From contig URDW01000008.1 of assembly GCA_900546735.1 (NCBI GenBank), forward strand, positions 1 through 25,710: 25,710 nucleotides of DNA, in the 5' to 3' direction. This stretch comes from an uncultured Oscillospiraceae bacterium. Lineage in GTDB: Bacteria; Bacillota; Clostridia; Oscillospirales; Acutalibacteraceae. Both the position numbers and the translations under genes were made by a program. Positions within the stretch are counted from its first letter, which is position 1; each line of letters opens with the position of its first letter. The notes under the pieces are model-generated. The model saw only the letters and a program-made list of their open reading frames with translations, made no database searches and was not told the origin of the DNA. Of this stretch, positions 1 to 7,085 are shown piece after piece.

Positions 1-60
1 ACTGCACTTGGAATTTTCTAATAATAATAATGAATTAGTTATGACGGTTATAATAGTTAT

Positions 61-92
61 AATAAAAGGAGAGGATTGCCTCTCCTTTTATT
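61..92 (+). terminator. Rho-independent terminator of a gene left of the window
   Basis: Perfect 14-bp inverted repeat (61-74 with 79-92) around the loop ATTG. The stem ends in A/T runs, so it could work on either strand. No gene inside the window lies upstream of it on the plus strand, so it probably ends a gene beyond the left edge. Positions 1-60 are AT-rich and hold no gene I can see. Confidence 0.75.
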
Positions 93-185
93 GTTTAGGT
101 AATTACACTTATTGCAAATGTTTTTTTTGAATTGCACTATTAATGCTTTGTGCTTTTTTATGTTTTTTTGCTGAAAATATAAAAA

Positions 186-232
186 TGCCGTAACGATTGT
201 TTCTACTTAATTTCAAAACTTTCGTTACGGCA
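186..232 (-). terminator. Terminator of the ABC exporter operon
   Basis: An 11-bp perfect inverted repeat, TGCCGTAACGA (186-196) with TCGTTACGGCA (222-232), around a 25-nt AT-rich loop. Read on the minus strand it is followed by TTTTTATATTTT. It lies 32 nt past the stop of the last ABC gene. The large loop is somewhat unusual, but the U-tract fits a terminator. Confidence 0.7.
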
Positions 233-264
233 ATTCAGAGAAAATGCGGGGATAATGTGCGCAA

Positions 265-2175
265 TCAGTCCAGCTCCAGTTTGCCGGTGTACAGCTGGTA
301 GTAGGTGCCTTTTTCCTTGATCAGGTCTTCGTGCGTGCCGCGCTCAATAATGCGGCCGTGCTCCAGAACGATGATCGCGTCGCTGTTGCGGATGGTGGAA
401 AGGCGGTGCGCGATCACAAACACCGTGCGGCCTTTCATCAGGTTATCCATACCCTTTTGCACAATGGCCTCGGTGCGCGTATCGATCGACGAAGTCGCTT
501 CGTCCAGGATCAGCACCGGCGGGTCGGCCACGGCCGCGCGGGCAATGGAAAGCAGCTGGCGCTGGCCCTGCGAAAGCTCTTCGCCGTCGCCGCTCAGGTG
601 GGTCTGGTAACCGTCCGGCAGGCGGCGGATAAACTGGTCGGCGTGGGCAAGCTTGGCGGCGTTGTAAACTTCTTCGTCCGTCGCGTCCAGCTTGCCGTAG
701 CGGATGTTCTCCATGATCGTACCGGTGAACAGGTGCGTGTCCTGCAGCACGATGCCCAGGCTGCGGCGCAGGTCGGCTTTTTTGATTTTGTTGATGTTGA
801 TGTTGTCGTAGCGGATCTTGCCGTCCTGCACGTCGTAAAAGCGGTTGATCAGGTTCGTAATGGTCGTTTTGCCGGCGCCGGTGGAGCCGACGAACGCCAG
901 TTTCTGGCCGGGTTTCGCGTACAGCGAAATGTTGTGCAGCACCATTTTGTCGTCGGTGTAGCCAAAGGTCATGTCGTAAAAACGCACATCGCCCTTCAGC
1001 TCCGTGTAGGTAACGGTGCCGTCGGCCTGGTGCGGGTGCTTCCACGCCCAAAGGCCGGTGCGCTCCTTGCACTCCGTGATGTTGCCGTTTTCGTCTTTTT
1101 TGGCGTTGACCAGCGTTACATAGCCGTTGTCGACCTCAGACGCTTCGTCCATCATTTTGAAGATGCGTTCCGCGCCGGCAAGCGCCATGATGATGGAGTT
1201 GAACTGCTGTGCCACCTGCATAAACGGCTGGGTAAAGCTTTTCGTAAACTGCAGGTAGGAGGCAATGGTGCCGATCGTGATATTGCCCACGCCGGCCAGC
1301 AGCAGCACGCCGCCCAGCACAGCCGTCAGCACAAACTGAACGTTGCCGATGTTGCCCATGATCGGGCCCATCACGCTGGCGTAGGTGTGCGCCTTGGAGG
1401 AGCTGATGTAAAGCTCTTCGTTCAGCGCGTCAAATTCCTGTTCGGATTTTTCCTCGTGGTTAAATACCTTTACAACTCTCTGGCCGTTCATGCGCTCTTC
1501 CACAAAGCCGGTCACGTCGGCCAGATCGCGCTGCTGGCTCAAAAAGTACTTGCCGCTGCCGCCGGTCAGCTTTTTGGCGACGATCGCCATGATAAAGATG
1601 ATGACAACGGCCAGGATCGTCAGCAGGGGGCTGAGCACCAGCATGGCGATAAAGGTCACGATGATCGTGAAGGCCGACATCAGCACCTGCGGGATCGACT
1701 GGTTGATCATCTGGCGCAGGGTGTCGGTATCGTTTGTGTAAAGGCTCATGATGGAACCGTTGGTGTTCTGGTCAAAGTAGCGGATCGGCAGTGTCTGCAT
1801 GTGTTCAAACATCTCGTCGCGCACGCGCTTGAGCACGCCCTGGCCGATTTTGACCATTAAGCGGCTGTAGGCGAACGACGCCAGAATGCCCAGCACAAAG
1901 ATCACGCCGAGAATGGCGAGCGCCTTGTACAGCTCGGTGAAATTCGGGTCGGTGCTGCCGACCAGCGGCATAATGAAGTCGTCCAGTAAAAACTTCATGG
2001 AAAACGAGACGGCAATGTTTGAAACAGAGCACATCAGAATGCACAAAATGACAAACACAAATTCGCCTTTGTAGGTGCCGGTCACATATTTCATCAGGCG
2101 GCCCGCCGTTTTCATCGTTTCTCGGGTGATCTTCGGGCGGCGCGGCGCCTGCGTTTTGGCTGTTTTCTTATTCAT
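265..2175 (-). CDS. Heterodimeric ABC exporter, ATPase/permease subunit with the consensus Walker B
   Basis: ABC transporter of the exporter type, with an N-terminal six-helix membrane domain fused to a C-terminal nucleotide-binding domain (636 aa from the chosen start). Walker A GSTGAGKTT is near residue 430, the signature LSQGQ (instead of LSGGQ) near 534, Walker B LILDEATSS with catalytic Glu near 558, and the H-loop AHRLSTI near 587. About 40 extra residues lie between the membrane domain and the NBD, making it longer than its partner. I chose the ATG at 2175, not the GTG at 2184, because AAGGAAG sits 8 nt upstream of the ATG and would overlap the GTG. The ATG overlaps the end of the upstream ABC gene by 8 nt, so translation is probably coupled. 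Its altered signature with an intact Glu complements the partner's defects, as in TM287/288-type heterodimers. Substrate unknown; drug or lipid export is a family-level inference. Confidence 0.93.
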   Translation of the reverse strand: MNKKTAKTQAPRRPKITRETMKTAGRLMKYVTGTYKGEFVFVILCILMCSVSNIAVSFSMKFLLDDFIMPLVGSTDPNFTELYKALAILGVIFVLGILASFAYSRLMVKIGQGVLKRVRDEMFEHMQTLPIRYFDQNTNGSIMSLYTNDTDTLRQMINQSIPQVLMSAFTIIVTFIAMLVLSPLLTILAVVIIFIMAIVAKKLTGGSGKYFLSQQRDLADVTGFVEERMNGQRVVKVFNHEEKSEQEFDALNEELYISSSKAHTYASVMGPIMGNIGNVQFVLTAVLGGVLLLAGVGNITIGTIASYLQFTKSFTQPFMQVAQQFNSIIMALAGAERIFKMMDEASEVDNGYVTLVNAKKDENGNITECKERTGLWAWKHPHQADGTVTYTELKGDVRFYDMTFGYTDDKMVLHNISLYAKPGQKLAFVGSTGAGKTTITNLINRFYDVQDGKIRYDNININKIKKADLRRSLGIVLQDTHLFTGTIMENIRYGKLDATDEEVYNAAKLAHADQFIRRLPDGYQTHLSGDGEELSQGQRQLLSIARAAVADPPVLILDEATSSIDTRTEAIVQKGMDNLMKGRTVFVIAHRLSTIRNSDAIIVLEHGRIIERGTHEDLIKEKGTYYQLYTGKLELD

Positions 2176-3901
2176 CCTGCGCACTTCCTTTCACCTGAGA
2201 TTCGTAAACTTCCCTGTAGATCTGGTTGTTTTTCAGCAGCTCCTCGGAGGTGCCGATGCCGTTGATCTCGCCGCCGTCCATCACAATGATCTGGTCTGCG
2301 TCTTCGATCGAGGACACACGCTGCGAGATGATGATCTTGGTCGTGTCGGGTATCTCCTCGCGGAACGCCTTGCGGATCAGGGCGTCGGTCTTGGTGTCGA
2401 CCGCGCTGGTCGAGTCGTCCAAAATCAGGATCTTCGGCTTTTTCAGCAACGCGCGGGCAATGCAAAGCCTTTGCTTCTGACCGCCGGAGACGTTGTTGCC
2501 GCCCTGCACGATCATGGTGTTGTAGCCGTCCGGGAATTCCTGCACGAAGCCGTCGGCCTGTGCCAGGCGGCAGACGCGCTGCACTTCCTCGTCGCTGGCG
2601 TTTTCGTCGCCCCAGCGGATGTTTTCATAGATCGTGCCGGTAAACAGCACGTTTTTCTGCAGCACCATGGCCACCTGGTCGCGCAGCGACTCCAAATCGT
2701 AGTCGCGCACGTCCACGCCGCCGACCTTGACCGAGCCGCGGGTCACGTCGTACAGACGGGGGATCAGCTGCACCAGGGTGGATTTTGCGCTGCCGGTGCC
2801 GCCGAAAATGCCAATGATCTGGCCGGATTTGATGTGCACGTTCGCGTCTTTCAGCGCCAGCTTGTTTTCGTCGCCGGCGTAGCTGAAGTCCACATGGTCA
2901 AAGTCGATGTCGCCGTTTTTGACCTCGCGCACGGCGTTTTCCTTGTTCTGCATTTCGGGCACTTCGGTCAGCACCTCGGTAATACGCTCGGTCGAAGCTT
3001 CGGCGATCATGATCATAACGAACACGAACGAAACCATCATCAGCGAGCTTAAGATCTGCATGGCGTAAACGATCACGCTCGTGAGTTCGCCGGCCTCCAT
3101 CGTGCCGAATACGATGGCCTCGCCGCCGATCAGCACCATGCCGATCAGCGCGGCATACATGACGAACATCATGACCGGGCTGTTGAAAGCAACGATTTTT
3201 TCGGCCTTCGTAAACAAGTCAAATACTTTCAGGGAGATCTTGTGGAATTTGCTGATCTCGTGGTCCTCGCGCACATACGCTTTTACTACGCGCGCGGCGT
3301 TTACGTTTTCCTGCACATCGTTGTTGAGCACATCGTACTCGTCAAACACTTTGATAAAGTACTTGTGTGCCTTTTTGGCAATAAAGATCAGGGCAAAGCC
3401 CAGAATCGGGATGGCGGCCAAAATCATCAGCGCAATGTCCATGTTGATCCTGGAGGTCATGATCCACGACAGCACGATCATAATGGGCGCGCGCGACATC
3501 AGGCGCAGGGTCATCATGTAGGCCATCTGCACGTTCGTGATGTCGGTCGTCATACGCGTGACCAGGCTGGAAGTTGAAAAGTGGTCGATGTTTTTAAACG
3601 AAAAGTCCTGGATCTTATAAAATATGTCGTGGCGCAGGTTTTTGGCATATCCGGCGCCGGCTTCTGCGCCGAATTTACCGGCCAGTGCGCCGAACACCAG
3701 CGCCAGAATGGCCAGCACCACAAGGATGGCGCCGCGCTGCAGGATATAGGGCATATTCTGCCCGGTGATGCCGGTGTCGATGATGTTCGCCATCTCAAAC
3801 GGGATCAGCACTTCCATCAGAACTTCCAGAATGACGAATACAGGCGTCAGGATCGACTGCTTTTTGTATTCGCGAACGGATTTCAGTAGTGTTTTGTTCA
3901 T
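2168..3901 (-). CDS. Heterodimeric ABC exporter, ATPase/permease subunit with degenerate Walker B and H-loop
   Basis: A 577-aa ABC exporter half: membrane domain (about residues 1-310), then NBD. Walker A reads GGTGSAKST (near 364), the signature is the canonical VSGGQ (near 468), Walker B reads LILDDSTSAVD, with Asp in place of the catalytic Glu (near 494), and the H-loop His is replaced (SQRVSSI, near 526). These changes are the hallmark of the subunit that contributes the degenerate ATP site in heterodimeric exporters. The ATG at 3901 is chosen because AGGAGG lies 7 nt upstream; a longer in-frame start at 3922 has no such site. The gene lies 34 nt behind a MarR-type regulator and overlaps the second ABC gene, so the three form one operon. 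Substrate cannot be read from sequence. Confidence 0.93.
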   Translation of the reverse strand: MNKTLLKSVREYKKQSILTPVFVILEVLMEVLIPFEMANIIDTGITGQNMPYILQRGAILVVLAILALVFGALAGKFGAEAGAGYAKNLRHDIFYKIQDFSFKNIDHFSTSSLVTRMTTDITNVQMAYMMTLRLMSRAPIMIVLSWIMTSRINMDIALMILAAIPILGFALIFIAKKAHKYFIKVFDEYDVLNNDVQENVNAARVVKAYVREDHEISKFHKISLKVFDLFTKAEKIVAFNSPVMMFVMYAALIGMVLIGGEAIVFGTMEAGELTSVIVYAMQILSSLMMVSFVFVMIMIAEASTERITEVLTEVPEMQNKENAVREVKNGDIDFDHVDFSYAGDENKLALKDANVHIKSGQIIGIFGGTGSAKSTLVQLIPRLYDVTRGSVKVGGVDVRDYDLESLRDQVAMVLQKNVLFTGTIYENIRWGDENASDEEVQRVCRLAQADGFVQEFPDGYNTMIVQGGNNVSGGQKQRLCIARALLKKPKILILDDSTSAVDTKTDALIRKAFREEIPDTTKIIISQRVSSIEDADQIIVMDGGEINGIGTSEELLKNNQIYREVYESQVKGSAQDE

Positions 3902-3935
3902 CTTGTTTCCTCCTGTTCTCAAGTCTCTGCAGCCG

Positions 3936-4376
3936 TCAGCGGTTGTCGCTCGTCATGTTTTCATACATCTGCTGCAGGTAACGGCGCAGGTCGTTTTGCT
4001 CTTTGCGCGTCAGGCCCGCCACCAGGCGGCGCTCGATCTGTTCACGGTCGCGTGCGATCTTTTTGGCAAAACAGGCCTCTTTGCCGGTCAGGGCAACGAT
4101 TTTCATGCGTTTGTCTTTTTCGCTGGTGGAGATTTCGATAAAGCCTTTTTCCCGCATCAGCCGCAGCATGTTCACGGTGGTCGGGTGAGAGATGTGCATA
4201 TGGTTTTGTATATCCTTTTGCATTGTGGTCTCGCCGCGTGCTGCACGCTGGCGCAGGTAGTGCAGAATTTTTATCTGCTGCATCGTCAGGTTGAATTCCT
4301 TGCCGCTGCGGTTGGCCTGCTGGCCGATCGCCTCGCTTAAAATCTTGACCATAGAACCGATGCTTTGCGTCTCCAT
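3936..4376 (-). CDS. MarR-family transcriptional regulator
   Basis: A 146-aa winged-helix protein of the usual MarR length. A helical dimerisation segment comes first, then the HTH/wing region around residues 45-100 (TTMQKDIQNHMHISHPTTVNMLRLM, then the wing EISTSEKDKRMKIVALT), then C-terminal helices. It is the first gene of the operon with the two ABC exporter genes, the usual setting for a regulator that senses the exported compound. The start ATG follows AAGGGGG at about 10 nt. Two palindromic sites near the promoter (separate entry) suggest autorepression that is released by ligand. The ligand is unknown. Confidence 0.9.
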   Translation of the reverse strand: METQSIGSMVKILSEAIGQQANRSGKEFNLTMQQIKILHYLRQRAARGETTMQKDIQNHMHISHPTTVNMLRLMREKGFIEISTSEKDKRMKIVALTGKEACFAKKIARDREQIERRLVAGLTRKEQNDLRRYLQQMYENMTSDNR

Positions 4377-4400
4377 CTGCTTGCTGCCCCCTTCTGATTT

Positions 4401-4464
4401 GTAGCATACTACAAAAAATCAGTAGCATGATACATATTATAGGAGGAAAAATTTTATATGTCAA
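4401..4464 (-). promoter_or_regulatory. Promoter with two MarR-type operator sites for the regulator-ABC operon
   Basis: On the minus strand TTGACA (4464-4459), a 17-bp spacer and TATAAT (4441-4436) make a consensus sigma-A promoter. Just downstream are GTAGCATGATAC (4422-4433) and GTAGCATACTAC (4401-4412). These are two near-identical GTAG-N4-CTAC-like palindromes with centres 21 bp apart, about two helical turns. The first covers the expected transcription start. Their position fits repression by the MarR protein encoded immediately downstream; that link is inference. Confidence 0.82.
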
Positions 4465-4594
4465 TACAGGGCAAATCAAAGTTTTTCGCTTCTGCATTTG
4501 TAAATTTTGTACAGAATAGACAACTTCGTGTTTTGTTTGGCAAACCGCCGGCGCGCGTGGAAAAGCGTTTGCCGGCTTGTGCTGCCGAACAGAC

Positions 4595-4620
4595 AAAAAG
4601 CGCCCCAAACGGGCGCTTTT
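4595..4620 (-). terminator. Terminator of the Lrp/AsnC gene
   Basis: Perfect 10-bp stem (4596-4605 with 4611-4620) around the loop CAAAC. Read on the minus strand it is followed by TTTTT. The stem begins at the TGA stop of the regulator gene, so stop codon and terminator overlap. It separates this unit from the MarR-ABC operon. Confidence 0.85.
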
Positions 4621-5078
4621 CAAAGCCGCAGGCCTTTTACGTCTTTGATCCGGGAAAGAATGGTGCTGCAGCTGCACCCCGTCAGTCCCGGCAGCCGGTC
4701 GATCACGGTCGTGATCAGTTCTTCCATTTCGTCAGCGCCTGCCGCAATGGCGTGCACATGCAGCCGGCTGCCGCCCGTCACGCGGTAGATCTGGGTCACG
4801 GTGTCACAGGCGCTCAAAATCTCGGTCGCCGCCTGCAGGCTGGCCGGCGCAAACTCCAGCTCAAAGTAACACGACACGGCGCCGCTGATCTTCTGTGGGT
4901 TCAACACCACGGTGTATTCTTCAATGATGCCGCGTGCCTCCAGCGCCTGCACGCGCTTTTGCACGGCCACGCGGGAAATGCCGGTGCGGCTTGCGATCTG
5001 TGAGTAGGACATGCGCGCGTTTTCGATCAGCTGCTCCAAAATGGCGCGGTCCAGTGCGTCCAGTCCGTCTAAAAACAT
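4620..5078 (-). CDS. Lrp/AsnC-family transcriptional regulator
   Basis: A 152-aa protein with the classic two-part layout. The N-terminal HTH (LDALDRAILEQLIENARMS, then SQIASRTGISRVAVQKRVQALE, about residues 6-50) is followed by IIEEYTVVLNP and a C-terminal RAM/effector domain (about 65-145) ending in the typical TILSRIKDVKGLRL. AGGAGG lies 6 nt before the ATG. The family senses amino acids or related small molecules and forms dimers or octamers on DNA. It is divergent from a MATE pump with about 160 bp between them, so it may control that pump, but I see no clear shared operator. Effector unknown. Confidence 0.9.
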   Translation of the reverse strand: MFLDGLDALDRAILEQLIENARMSYSQIASRTGISRVAVQKRVQALEARGIIEEYTVVLNPQKISGAVSCYFELEFAPASLQAATEILSACDTVTQIYRVTGGSRLHVHAIAAGADEMEELITTVIDRLPGLTGCSCSTILSRIKDVKGLRL

Positions 5079-5124
5079 AGCGTGCCTCCTTTGCCTTGCT
5101 GTGCTGCGTTTATATTATGTATAT

Positions 5125-5153
5125 ATTATAAGAAATAAGCAGGAAAAACGCAA
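5125..5153 (-). promoter_or_regulatory. Probable promoter of the Lrp/AsnC gene
   Basis: Minus strand TTGCGT (5153-5148), 17-bp spacer, TATAAT (5130-5125). The -35 box is weak and the -10 box is perfect. It lies back to back with the pump promoter. Confidence 0.5.
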
Positions 5154-5161
5154 TAATAAAA

Positions 5162-5190
5162 TTGACAAAAGAAAGATGTTTGATTATAAT
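5162..5190 (+). promoter_or_regulatory. Promoter of the MATE pump gene
   Basis: TTGACA (5162-5167), 17-bp spacer, TATAAT (5185-5190): a fully consensus vegetative promoter about 43 nt upstream of the gene's expected 5' leader. It faces away from the Lrp/AsnC promoter, so a regulator bound between them could affect both. Confidence 0.8.
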
Positions 5191-5239
5191 ATTTACAAAT
5201 CGAAATTTAAAAGTTACGTTTTGAAACTATGGTGATACA

Positions 5240-6601
5240 ATGCAAACGCATTCCCTGACAAGCGGCCCGGTCCTGCCGGTCATGCTGCGCTTTGCCGTGC
5301 CGATGATCCTCGGCAACCTTCTGCAGCAGTGTTACAATGTGGCCGACACGCTGATCGTCGGCCGTTTTTTGGGCGCCGATGCACTGGCGGCCGTCGGCTC
5401 TGCTTATACGCTGATGACGTTTTTGACCTCCATTTTGCTGGGGCTCTGTCTTGGCAGCGGCGCGCTTTTTTCGGCGCGTTTCGGGCAAAAGGACATGCCG
5501 GGTCTGCGCCGTGCGGCGGCCGCGTCGTTTGGGCTGATCGCACTGCTCACCGCCGTGCTGACGGCCGGTGTTTATCTTTTGCAAAAGCCGATCATCGGCT
5601 TTTTGCAGGCGCCGTCAGGCATTGATGTTTTGATGTATGATTATCTGCATGTCATCTATGCCGGTCTGGCCGCCACGTTTCTTTACAACTACTTTGCGTC
5701 GCTGCTGCGCAGTGTGGGCAATTCGGCCGTGCCGCTCGTTTTTCTGGCGGTGTCGGCCGTGCTGAACATTGTGCTCGACCTTGTCTTTGTGCTCGTTTTT
5801 CACCGCGGCGTGGCCGGTGCGGCCGAGGCCACGGTGCTTTCGCAGTATGTTTCGGGCGCCGGGCTTGCGGTGTACACGCTTGTGAAGTATCCGGCGCTTT
5901 GTCCGCGCGGCCGCGACTGGGCAGTCAGGCCGGCAGATCTGCGCGTTATCACCAGCTACTCGATTTTGACGTGCGTGCAGCAGTCGGTCATGAATCTCGG
6001 CATTCTGGCTGTGCAGGGGCTTGTCAACAGCTTTGGCGCCACGGTTATGGCGGCGTTTGCCGCCGCTGTCAAGATCGACTCGTTCGCCTATATGCCCGTG
6101 CAGGATTTCGGCAATGCGTTTTCGTTTTTCATTGCGCAAAATTACGGCGCCGGCGAGACAAAGCGCATTAAAAAAGGCCTGAAAGGCGCCGTGGCGGTGG
6201 CCGGCGGTTTCAGCCTGGCTGTGTCGGTCATCGTTTTTGTGTTTGCCGCGCCGCTGATGCAGCTTTTTGTCGGCGCGCAGGAGACGGCTGTGATCGCCGA
6301 GGGCGTGCGCTACCTGCGCATTGAAGGCGTGTTTTACTGCTGTATCGGCTGTCTGTTTTTGCTCTACGGGCTTTACCGCGCGCTCGGCCGCCCCGGCATG
6401 TCGGTGGTGCTGACGGTCATTTCGCTCGGCACGCGCGTGGCGCTTGCCTACCTGCTTTCGGCCACACCGCTGGGTGTCACCGGCATCTGGTGGTCGGTAC
6501 CGATCGGCTGGGTGCTGGCCGATGTGGCGGGCCTGGTCTACTACGCATGCAAAAAGAAAAAGCTACTGCCGACCGTTTCATCAAAAAACGCCGGGCAGTG
6601 A
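5240..6601 (+). CDS. MATE-family multidrug/cation efflux pump
   Basis: A 453-aa polytopic membrane protein of typical MATE length with about twelve hydrophobic segments. The N-terminal pattern (SGPVLPVMLRFAVPMILGNL, then LQQCYNVADTLIVGRFLG) is characteristic of the MatE fold, and a second related half begins near residue 235. MATE pumps export organic cations or metabolites by Na+ or H+ antiport; the substrate here is unknown. An in-frame stop at 5222 limits the start, and the ATG at 5240 is the first ATG after it. No good Shine-Dalgarno sequence precedes it, which is unusual in this window. It is monocistronic, divergent from the Lrp/AsnC regulator, with a terminator about 150 bp downstream. 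Confidence 0.93.
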   Translation: MQTHSLTSGPVLPVMLRFAVPMILGNLLQQCYNVADTLIVGRFLGADALAAVGSAYTLMTFLTSILLGLCLGSGALFSARFGQKDMPGLRRAAAASFGLIALLTAVLTAGVYLLQKPIIGFLQAPSGIDVLMYDYLHVIYAGLAATFLYNYFASLLRSVGNSAVPLVFLAVSAVLNIVLDLVFVLVFHRGVAGAAEATVLSQYVSGAGLAVYTLVKYPALCPRGRDWAVRPADLRVITSYSILTCVQQSVMNLGILAVQGLVNSFGATVMAAFAAAVKIDSFAYMPVQDFGNAFSFFIAQNYGAGETKRIKKGLKGAVAVAGGFSLAVSVIVFVFAAPLMQLFVGAQETAVIAEGVRYLRIEGVFYCCIGCLFLLYGLYRALGRPGMSVVLTVISLGTRVALAYLLSATPLGVTGIWWSVPIGWVLADVAGLVYYACKKKKLLPTVSSKNAGQ

Positions 6602-6751
6602 CGGGGACGGCTCTTTGTTCCTCCGTTCGGGTGCGCCTGTGATCAAGCGGCGGCCTGCCGGTTTTCAAAGCGCTGAAAACGTACAAAAAGCCAAATCATT
6701 GGCGAAGCGCACTGCTTTTTTCGCCGGCATCTGCTATTCTGAAATCAGCAA

Positions 6752-6796
6752 AGGCGTTCCGGATTTTTTCGGAACGCCTCAGACTTTTTGTCTTTT
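6752..6796 (+). terminator. Terminator downstream of the MATE gene
   Basis: Perfect 10-bp stem AGGCGTTCCG (6752-6761) with CGGAACGCCT (6770-6779), followed by a second small hairpin (AGAC-TTTTT-GTCT, 6781-6793) and TTTT. The U-tract is a few bases away from the main stem, so strength is uncertain. Confidence 0.6.
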
Positions 6797-6990
6797 GCTC
6801 GGGGGGCAGTACCTAGGGGGTCCCCCAAAAAGCCACATGGCTTTTTGGGGAGAGGAGAAATGCACACTTGGAGCGAGCAATCGCCGCAAAAAATTATTCA
6901 AAAGGCGGTTGCGAACGTATCGGCGTGCATTTAGACGACGGCCGTCCCTCGCAAAATACAAAATCCAACTCGCCTTTTTGACAGCCTCTC
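6797..6990. other. Structured intergenic element, no gene recognised
   Basis: Inside a gene-free stretch of 484 bp (6602-7085), this part is dense in helices. A G-run followed by a C-run is at 6816-6826, a perfect 12-bp hairpin at 6823-6834/6839-6850 has the loop ACAT, an outer helix AAATGCAC (6858-6865) pairs with GTGCATTT (6925-6932), and it encloses GCAATCGCC (6877-6885) paired with GGCGGTTGC (6904-6912, one G-U). A 10-bp palindrome GACGGCCGTC is at 6937-6946. A 60-codon minus-strand frame (6779-6961) crosses it but has no ribosome site and ends in the G-run region, so I do not call it a gene. It may be a small RNA or a dispersed repeat. Orientation is unclear. Confidence 0.45.
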
Positions 6991-7041
6991 AGCGCGTCGG
7001 GCTGTATAATTTGTTGCCACTATACCTTTTTCGACACGCTG

Positions 7042-7069
7042 AAAGGCCGGGCAACAATGCCCGGCCTTT
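7042..7069 (-). terminator. Terminator of the NCS2 permease gene
   Basis: Perfect 11-bp GC-rich stem AAAGGCCGGGC (7042-7052) with GCCCGGCCTTT (7059-7069), loop AACAAT, 16 nt past the permease stop. The U-tract on the minus strand is short (CCTTTC), so some read-through is possible. Confidence 0.65.
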
Positions 7070-7085
7070 GGTCGTTGGTTTTAAA

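Noticed and set aside
331..1860. Long plus-strand open frame of 509 codons opposite the ABC gene
   Set aside because: It is the codon-aligned antisense of the ABC exporter gene, rich in His, Gln, Asp and Val with no domain and no ribosome site.
4540..4575. Inverted repeat GGCAAAC/GTTTGCC as a regulatory hairpin
   Set aside because: Only 7 bp with a loop of about 20 nt, between a terminator and a promoter, with no sign of function.
6779..6961. 60-codon minus-strand frame over the structured element
   Set aside because: No ribosome site, and it crosses long perfect hairpins that better explain the sequence.
6978..7010. TTGACA and TATAAT on the plus strand
   Set aside because: The spacer is 21 bp, too long for a normal promoter, and no plus-strand gene follows.
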